This document shows positions 13,731 through 18,561 of a stretch of 18,561 nt of DNA, one piece after another (within the stretch, counting starts at the first letter, position 1; every line of letters begins with the position of its first letter). The position numbers and the translations under genes were made by a program. The stretch spans positions 1 to 18,561 of the forward strand of contig JAEZGP010000169.1 of the NCBI GenBank assembly GCA_023437285.1, read 5' to 3'. The notes under the pieces were generated by a model. It was not told the DNA's origin and did no database searches. It worked only from the letters and a program-made list of their open reading frames with translations. Source of the stretch: Actinomycetes bacterium (GTDB taxonomy: Bacteria; Actinomycetota; Actinomycetes; Mycobacteriales; Micromonosporaceae).

Positions 13731-14552
13731 ATGAAATCTTCCAACCCGGTGCTGGCCCGGCTCACCCCGGTCGGTCACCAGCCGGCTCCCACCCAGCAGC
13801 CGTACTCGTACGGCGGCCGTACCTACGGCGACCCGGGCTACGGACAGCAGCCCGTCGGGTATGACCAGATGCCGCCGCTCACCGACGGTGAGCGCATGTC
13901 CATCGACGACGTCGTCGTCAAGACCATCACCCTGGTCGGCACCGCCGTCGTGGCCGCCGCGGCCACCTGGGTCGTCGTGCCGCTCACGGCGTTGTACCCG
14001 ACGTGGATCGCCGCCATGCTCGTCGGACTCGTCCTCGGCCTGGTGATCTCGTTCAAGCAGGTCACCAACCCGGTGGTGCTGCTGAGCTACGCGGTCGTGG
14101 AGGGCGTGTTCCTCGGCGCGGTCTCGAAGGCGTTCGAGACCAGATGGTCGGGCATCGTCCTGCAGGCGGTCATCGCCACCCTGAGCGTCTTCTTCATCAT
14201 GGCGTTCCTCTACAAGTCGCGCATCATCCGGGCCACGCCGAAGTTCATGAAGGTCGTCATCGGCGCGGCCACCGGCCTCGCCGTCGTCATGCTGCTCAAC
14301 TTCGGCATCTCGATCTTCACCGGTTCCGCCGGCCCGCTGCGCGACGGCGGCATGATCGCCATCGGGTTCTCCCTGATCTGCATCGTTGTCGCCGCGCTCA
14401 TGTTCGTGGTGAGCTTCGCCCAGATCGAGGAGGGCATCGCCGCCGGCCTGCCCCGCAAGTACGGCTGGCTCGGCGCGTTCGGCATCCTGGTCGAGCTGGT
14501 CTGGCTCTACCTGGAGATGCTGCGCCTCATCTCGTACTTCCAGGAAGACTGA
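13731..14552 (+). CDS. Bax inhibitor-1/YccA-family (UPF0005) membrane protein
   Basis: A 273-residue protein of the bacterial BI-1/YccA family, whose members are linked to ion leak and membrane-protease (FtsH) modulation in other bacteria. The first ~55 residues are a cytoplasmic Tyr/Gln/Pro-rich tail (QQPYSYGGRTYGDPGYGQQP). Hydrophobic segments follow at about residues 62-84, 90-108, 113-132, 141-161, 173-195 and 207-230, and a last one at about 246-268 with acidic residues (ILVELVWLYLEML), the usual place of the family's conserved acidic pair. GAAAGGA lies 8-12 bases before the ATG. It follows Spo0M closely and ends at a very strong hairpin, so the pair is probably one transcript. Confidence 0.92.
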   Translation: MKSSNPVLARLTPVGHQPAPTQQPYSYGGRTYGDPGYGQQPVGYDQMPPLTDGERMSIDDVVVKTITLVGTAVVAAAATWVVVPLTALYPTWIAAMLVGLVLGLVISFKQVTNPVVLLSYAVVEGVFLGAVSKAFETRWSGIVLQAVIATLSVFFIMAFLYKSRIIRATPKFMKVVIGAATGLAVVMLLNFGISIFTGSAGPLRDGGMIAIGFSLICIVVAALMFVVSFAQIEEGIAAGLPRKYGWLGAFGILVELVWLYLEMLRLISYFQED

Positions 14553-14557
14553 CCCGA

Positions 14558-14598
14558 CGGTTGGGGCGGGCGTGGGACTCCCACGCCCGCCCCAACCG
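14558..14598 (+). terminator. strong hairpin ending the Spo0M/BI-1 transcript
   Basis: A perfect 19-bp inverted repeat (14558-14576 with 14580-14598) with a 3-base ACT loop starts 6 bases after the BI-1-type stop. The arms begin CGGTTGGGGCGGGC and return exactly. No T-tract follows, which is common for actinobacterial terminators. This is the longest perfect stem I found in the window. Confidence 0.85.
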
Positions 14599-14637
14599 CA
14601 TATCGGGGTGACGACCCCGACCCGGGCCGCGAGACTG

Positions 14638-15282
14638 GTGGGCGTGTTCGACGCCGACCGGTTCCGTGCCGCGCTGAGCGCGTGGGCGGCCGGCGACCCA
14701 GCCGCGGCCGAGGCGGCGCGCGCCCGCGCGGCCGGCCTGACGACGATCATCCTCGTCGAGGGGGTCAGCGACCTTGCGGCGCTGGAGGCCCTCGCCTCGC
14801 TGCGGGGACGCGACCTGGCCGCCGACGGCATGTGCGTCGTGCCCATGGGCGGCGCGATGAGCGTCGCCCGGTTCCTGCGCGTGCTGTCCTCGGGCCGACT
14901 CGCCGTCGGCGTGCGCGGCCTGTTCGACGTGGCCGAGGAGGAGTACGCGCGCCGCGCGCTCACCGGGGTCGGCCGCGAGCCCGGCCCCGGCCGGGCGGGG
15001 CTGGCCGAATGCGGGTTCTTCGTCTGCGAGGCCGACCTGGAGGACGAACTGATCCGGGCCCTCGGCCACGACGGCGTCGAGCGGGTCCTCGCCGCCGGGC
15101 GTGACCTGGCCCGGTTCCGGCTGTTCCAGAACCAGCCCGCCCAGCGCGGGCGATCCGTGGACCGGCAACTACGCCGCTTCCTCGGCACCACCAGCGGCCG
15201 CAAGGCCGCCTACGCCCGCCGGCTGACCCTCGCCCTCGACCCGGCCCGCGTCCCGGCGCCGCTCGACCGGGCCCTCGCCTGA
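14638..15282 (+). CDS. stand-alone TOPRIM-domain protein, OLD-nuclease-like
   Basis: A protein of about 214 residues. The TOPRIM signature begins TTIILVEGVSDLAALEALA (Glu41 in this numbering), continues VVPMGGAMSVARFLRVL, then RGLFDVAEEEYARRAL with the likely metal-binding Asp, and CGFFVCEADLEDELIRALG. This order matches the C-terminal TOPRIM part of OLD-family nucleases, but there is no ABC-type ATPase domain here or next door. A nucleic-acid or nucleotide phosphoryl-transfer activity is possible; the role is unknown. The start is uncertain: GTG codons at 14608, 14638 and 14644 are in frame, none with a clear ribosome-binding site. The earlier frame extension runs into the hairpin of the preceding gene. 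It converges with the YibE/F-type gene. Its 3' end, including the stop codon, is duplicated just downstream. Confidence 0.8.
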   Translation: MGVFDADRFRAALSAWAAGDPAAAEAARARAAGLTTIILVEGVSDLAALEALASLRGRDLAADGMCVVPMGGAMSVARFLRVLSSGRLAVGVRGLFDVAEEEYARRALTGVGREPGPGRAGLAECGFFVCEADLEDELIRALGHDGVERVLAAGRDLARFRLFQNQPAQRGRSVDRQLRRFLGTTSGRKAAYARRLTLALDPARVPAPLDRALA

Positions 15283-15305
15283 CCCTTGACCGGGCCCTCG
15301 CCTGA
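15265..15305 (+). repeat. 18-bp direct repeat including the TOPRIM stop codon
   Basis: GACCGGGCCCTCGCCTGA occurs at 15265-15282, where its last three bases are the stop codon, and exactly again at 15288-15305, separated by CCCTT. This looks like a small tandem duplication with a 23-base period at the 3' end of the gene. It sits between two convergent genes, so it changes no protein. Confidence 0.85.
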
Positions 15306-15312
15306 TCGGCGG

Positions 15313-16614
15313 TCAGGGGCGCCGCGCTGCCGGACGGGGCGCGGTCTCGTCGTCGACGCCCCAGGCGAGTTCCAGCCGGTCGGGGCGGCGGGGGCGCCGC
15401 ACGCGGGTGGGCGTGGCACCCCGTACGGCCAGCGCGGCCAGCGCCGTGGTGATTGGTACGGCGGCGATGAGCCCGATCGTGCCGACGATGCTGCGGACGA
15501 TCTCGCCCGCGATGAGCTGGTTGGTGAGGACTTCGCCGAGCGGGCGGCTGCCGGCGGCGATGAGCAGCAGCAGCGGCAGCGATGCGCCAGCGTACGCCAG
15601 GATGATGGTGTTGATCACCGATGCGATGTGGGCGCGGCCGACGCGCGCCGCCCGGCGGTACAGCTCGGCGAAGCCGAGGCCCGGGTTGGCGTGGGCCAGC
15701 TCGCGCACCGTGTACGCCTGGGTGACCGTCACGTCGTCGAGCACGCCGAGCGACCCGATGAGGATGCCGGCGAGCAGCAGCCCGTGCATGCTCACCTCGG
15801 GGAAGCTCAGCGTGAGGTAGCTGGACTCCTCGCTGGAGACGCCGGTCAGCCGGGTGACGGACGTGGCCGCGGCCGACAGCAGCCCGGTGAGCACGAGGCT
15901 GACCAGCGTGCCGAGGACCGCCATGGACGTGGTGACGGTGAGCCCGTGCGTCAGGTACAGCACGACCAGCATGATCGCCGCGGCGCCGACGATGGCGACG
16001 AGCAGCGGTGAGGCGCCCTGGAGGATGGCGGGCACCACGAACAGCAGCAGTACGGCGAAGGTGACGGCGAGCCCGCCCAGCGCGGCGAGCCCGCGCCACC
16101 GCCCGAACGCGATCACGGCGAGCGCGAACGCGGCGGCCAGCACCCACAGAGCCCGGCCCCGGTCGTGGTCGACGATCTGGTACGGGCTGCCGGACATGGC
16201 GTTGTCGAGGTGGATCAGGATGACCCGGTCGCCGGCCTCGACGTGCGGCGCACCCGGCCCCGAAGGCACCTCGGTGGTGATCGTCGGGCCGTCGGCCAGG
16301 CGTACGGTCACGGTGCCGCACCGGGTCGGCGCGGCGGGGGAGGTCGGCCGGCCGTCGGGGCCCAGGGGGCACGGGACCAGGCTGACGGCGAGCACCTGAC
16401 CGGCGGTGCGCGGCGCGTCGGTGCCCTCCTGGTCGCGCTCGGTCCCGCCCGGCCACAGCATGATCATCGCGATCAACGTCGCCACCGCGGCGGGTACGAG
16501 GATGGCCGCGGTGAGGCGTACGGTGCGGCGCGAGGCCGCCGGCAGGTCGTCGTGACCGTGGTGGTGGCCGTGCTGCGTGCGCGGCGCCGCGTCCGACTGA
16601 TGATCACCGCGCAC
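15313..16614 (-). CDS. YibE/F-family multi-spanning membrane protein
   Basis: A protein of about 433 residues. A His-rich N-terminus (HGHHHGHDD) precedes a first membrane helix (TVRLTAAILVPAAVATLIAMIML). A small extracytoplasmic beta-rich domain follows (CGTVTVRLADGPTITTEV, GDRVILIHL), then at least seven further membrane segments. These include YibE/F-like features such as LTGVSSEESSYLTLSFPEVSMHGLLLAGILIGSLGVLDDVTVTQ and the later ELYRRAARVGRAHIASVINTIILAYAGASLPLLL. The function of the family is not established; transport has been suggested. The frame runs to 16686, but I prefer the GTG at 16614 because GAGGGG lies 6 bases upstream; a GTG at 16626 is possible. The His-rich stretch could bind metal, but this is inference. 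The NhaA gene lies upstream on the same strand, 108 bases away. Confidence 0.87.
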   Translation of the reverse strand: MRGDHQSDAAPRTQHGHHHGHDDLPAASRRTVRLTAAILVPAAVATLIAMIMLWPGGTERDQEGTDAPRTAGQVLAVSLVPCPLGPDGRPTSPAAPTRCGTVTVRLADGPTITTEVPSGPGAPHVEAGDRVILIHLDNAMSGSPYQIVDHDRGRALWVLAAAFALAVIAFGRWRGLAALGGLAVTFAVLLLFVVPAILQGASPLLVAIVGAAAIMLVVLYLTHGLTVTTSMAVLGTLVSLVLTGLLSAAATSVTRLTGVSSEESSYLTLSFPEVSMHGLLLAGILIGSLGVLDDVTVTQAYTVRELAHANPGLGFAELYRRAARVGRAHIASVINTIILAYAGASLPLLLLIAAGSRPLGEVLTNQLIAGEIVRSIVGTIGLIAAVPITTALAALAVRGATPTRVRRPRRPDRLELAWGVDDETAPRPAARRP

Positions 16615-16722
16615 GGCGCCCCTCACTTCCGTCGTTGCCTCATGTGCCGGGGGTACGCCGGCGACGCGTCCCAGCGGCCGGGGCACCGCCGGGGCATGGT
16701 CATCATGCCAGCCGGGCGGCGC

Positions 16723-18051
16723 TCACCCCGACATCCCTCGGCCCGGGTCCGGGGCGTCGGGTTCGGTGTAGACGTCGGGCACGCCGTCGGCGTCGGTGTC
16801 GGCCTCCTCCGCCTCGCGCAGGCGCCGGTAGTGCCGGTTGCGGGCGCGCAGCACCACCGTTGCCATTGCGGCGGCGACCACCGTGCCGGCGAGGATGCCC
16901 AGCTTGGCGTGTTCGTTGTGTTCGCTGCCGGCGCCGAACGCGAGTTCGCTGATGAGCAACGAGACCGTGAACCCGATGCCGGCCAGCAGCGACAGCCCGA
17001 GCACGTCCCACCAGCTGACGCCCGGGCTCAAGCTGGCCCGGGTGGTCCGCTGCACCAGCCACGTCGCGCCCAGAATGCCCAGGCACTTGCCGACGACCAG
17101 GCCGGTGACGATGCCGATGGTGACGGGGTCGCGCAGGACGGCCCCGAGGCCGCCCGACCCCGTGAGCGACACGCCGGCGGCGAAGAACGCGAACACGGGC
17201 ACCGCGAAGCCCGCGGACAGGGGCCGCAGTCGGTGCTCGAAGTGTTCGGCCAGGCCCGGCCCGGGGCCCGGGGTCCGCCGGACCACCGGGACCGTGAAGG
17301 CCAGCAGCACGCCGGCCACGGTCGCGTGTACGCCCGAGGCGTGCACCAGGGCCCAGGTCACCACCGCGAGCGGGACCAGCAGCCACCAGGACCGGACCCT
17401 GCGCTGCACGAGGACCGCGAACAGGGCGAGTGGCACCACCGCGGCCGCGAGCGGCAGCAGGTACAGGGAGCTGGTGTAGAAGACGGCGATGATGATGATC
17501 GCCAGGAGGTCGTCCACGACCGCCAGGGTGAGCAGGAAGGTCCGTAGTGCCGCCGGCAGGTGGGTGCTGATGATGCCCAGCACCGCCAGGGCGAACGCGA
17601 TGTCGGTCGCGGTCGGCACCGCCCACCCGGACAGCGGACCGCCGGATGCCGAGTTGATCGCGACGTAGATGATCGCCGGCAGGGCCATGCCGCCGACGGC
17701 GGCCGCGACGGGCAGCAGCGCGCGGCGCGGCTCGCGCAGGTCCCCGGCCACGAACTCGCGCTTGAGTTCCAGACCGGCCACAAAGAAGAAGATCGCGAGC
17801 AGGCCGTCGGCCGCCCAATGGGTGAGCGTGAGATCCAGGTGCAGCGCGGCCGGGCCGACGCGGATGTTGGTCAGGTCGGTATAGGCGTCCGCCCAGGGTG
17901 AGTTGGCCCACGCCAGCGCCACGAGGGCCGCGCCGAGCAGCAGCGCGCCTCCGACGGTCTCGGTGCGCAGGATGTGGCCGATGCGGCGGATCTCCGACCA
18001 ACTGCCGCGGCCGAACAGCTTGTCGGCGCGGGGCGGTGGTGCACCCGTCAT
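16723..18051 (-). CDS. nhaA: Na+/H+ antiporter NhaA
   Basis: A 442-residue NhaA antiporter that exchanges Na+ (or Li+) for protons across the cytoplasmic membrane. The key residues are present: Asp150 in [18 protein letters not shown] and the Asp180-Asp181 pair in [10 protein letters not shown], matching E. coli Asp133 and Asp163-Asp164 with a constant offset of 17. The family motif [18 protein letters not shown] is also complete. About 11-12 hydrophobic segments are visible. The C-terminus is longer than in E. coli, with a basic patch ([16 protein letters not shown]) and an acidic tail ([19 protein letters not shown]) that may be regulatory. The ATG at 18051 has GGGAG just upstream. About 100 bases separate it from the partial gene upstream on the same strand, enough for its own promoter. 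Confidence 0.95.
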   Translation of the reverse strand: MTGAPPPRADKLFGRGSWSEIRRIGHILRTETVGGALLLGAALVALAWANSPWADAYTDLTNIRVGPAALHLDLTLTHWAADGLLAIFFFVAGLELKREFVAGDLREPRRALLPVAAAVGGMALPAIIYVAINSASGGPLSGWAVPTATDIAFALAVLGIISTHLPAALRTFLLTLAVVDDLLAIIIIAVFYTSSLYLLPLAAAVVPLALFAVLVQRRVRSWWLLVPLAVVTWALVHASGVHATVAGVLLAFTVPVVRRTPGPGPGLAEHFEHRLRPLSAGFAVPVFAFFAAGVSLTGSGGLGAVLRDPVTIGIVTGLVVGKCLGILGATWLVQRTTRASLSPGVSWWDVLGLSLLAGIGFTVSLLISELAFGAGSEHNEHAKLGILAGTVVAAAMATVVLRARNRHYRRLREAEEADTDADGVPDVYTEPDAPDPGRGMSG

Positions 18052-18155
18052 GGGGCTCCCTTAGCTGGGTATGGCAAGGACACCGCCGACCAGTCTTCCC
18101 GGCACACCAGCCGTAAATCTACGCGAACGGCCCGCCGGCCCGTGAGCAGCCCCAC

Positions 18156-18561
18156 CTACGGGTTTTTCATGACCGCCTGGATGCAGGTCGCGAGCTGAAC
18201 GCGGCTGGGCTGCAACGCGCGGTCGAGCGCCTCGGCGAACGGCAGCACGGCCCCGTCGGGCCGGGTCACCCGCCGGGGCGGGGCGATGAGCCGCATCTCC
18301 TCGGCGGCGGTGGCCAGGATCTCGGCGCCCAGGCCGCAGGCCCGGTTCGAGTCGTCGATCACGACGAGGCGGCCGGTGCGCTCCAGGGAGGCGGCCAGGC
18401 CCGCCCAGTCCAGCGGGTACACGGTGCGCGGGTCGAACACCTCGACGGACACCTCGTCGCGCAGGTCGTCGGCCACGGCCAGCGCGTCGGTGACGTGGTG
18501 GGCCCCGGGCCCCACCCGGACCGGCGGGCCCCGCCCGGGCCCCCCCCCCCCCCCCCCCCGC
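18156..18561 (-). CDS. alpha-ketoacid dehydrogenase E1-beta subunit, C-terminal part
   Basis: This partial gene enters from the right edge. The visible ~130 residues are the C-terminal transketolase-type domain of an E1-beta subunit: VSVEVFDPRTVYPLDWAGLAASLERTGRLVVIDDSNRACGLGAEI, then RRVTRPDGAVLPFAEALDRALQPS. These subunits form the thiamine-diphosphate site together with E1-alpha in pyruvate, branched-chain or acetoin dehydrogenase complexes; which complex is unclear. The good frame goes up to about VRVGPGAHHVTDALAVADDL. Compared with family members the strand between the first Gly-rich turn and this helix seems short (no VTVVxxG-like strand). Upstream the frame enters a run of 20 C bases. 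Sequence quality at this edge is doubtful, so the first ~20 visible codons should not be trusted. Confidence 0.75.
   Translation of the reverse strand, partial: RGGGGGGPGRGPPVRVGPGAHHVTDALAVADDLRDEVSVEVFDPRTVYPLDWAGLAASLERTGRLVVIDDSNRACGLGAEILATAAEEMRLIAPPRRVTRPDGAVLPFAEALDRALQPSRVQLATCIQAVMKNP
18540..18559. repeat. 20-base C homopolymer at the window edge
   Basis: Twenty consecutive C bases lie next to the right end of the window, preceded by a stretch unusually rich in G and C runs. It falls inside what should be the coding region of an E1-beta subunit and would encode poly-glycine there. That does not fit the family, so a sequencing or assembly artefact at a contig end is most likely. Confidence 0.8.

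Noticed and set aside
13203..15203. Long minus-strand open frame of 666 codons opposite the Spo0M, BI-1 and TOPRIM genes
   Set aside because: It crosses three well-supported plus-strand genes and a terminator, and its translation is Arg/Asp/Gly repeats without any motif.
16165..17547. Plus-strand open frame opposite the YibE/F and nhaA genes
   Set aside because: It spans two unrelated minus-strand genes and their intergenic gap; the composition is typical of high-GC antisense frames.
1..18561. CRISPR arrays, insertion sequences, transposases or complete canonical tRNA genes
   Set aside because: I found no regularly spaced repeats, no transposase motifs and no tRNA in normal order. The only tRNA-like sequences are the two permuted elements.

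Overview
The window is very GC-rich and uses GTG starts freely. It carries a Spo0M homologue, an ECF41/SigJ-type sigma factor, a SanA/YdcF-like protein, and a protein of a type I associate with actinobacteria and their phages. It is therefore most likely chromosomal DNA of a filamentous actinobacterium. Micromonosporaceae is my best guess, from general resemblance only.

Layout. (1) 1-5919 is a hemicellulose (mannan) island: the 3' part of a secreted GH5-type mannanase, a tightly coupled GH2 beta-mannosidase, a convergent LacI-family regulator, and a divergent CE7 acetyl esterase. Together they would cut the mannan backbone, hydrolyse manno-oligosaccharides, remove acetyl groups, and sense the released sugar. 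(2) 5929-6609 (minus) is a SanA/YdcF-like membrane protein that seems to lack its first conserved strand. (3) 6610-7020 has no convincing protein gene. On the minus strand, downstream of an actinobacterial/phage-type hypothetical gene (7021-7752), it holds two successive tRNA-like elements whose halves are in reversed order: T-arm and 3' acceptor strand first, then 5' acceptor strand and D-arm. In both, the two acceptor strands are perfectly complementary over 7 bp, and the outer flanks are complementary to each other, as in circularly permuted tRNA genes. I regard this as the most interesting part of the window. (4) 7845-9117 (minus) is a VOC-family protein followed by an ECF41-like sigma factor, with a matching ECF41-type promoter motif upstream. 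(5) 9253-10728 (minus) is an FAD oxidoreductase fused to a Rieske domain. (6) 10757-14552 holds a CNNM/CBS (CorC/HlyC-type) membrane protein and a MerR regulator on the minus strand, divergent from Spo0M and a BI-1/YccA-family membrane protein that ends at a very strong hairpin. (7) 14638-18051 holds a lone TOPRIM (OLD-like) protein, a YibE/F-family membrane protein and an NhaA Na+/H+ antiporter. (8) 18156-18561 is the C-terminal end of an alpha-ketoacid dehydrogenase E1-beta subunit, running into a 20-C run at the window edge that looks like an assembly artefact.

Protein functions are inferred from recognised motifs. The permuted tRNA interpretation rests on base-pairing that I checked by hand; no covariance or transcript data were available to me.
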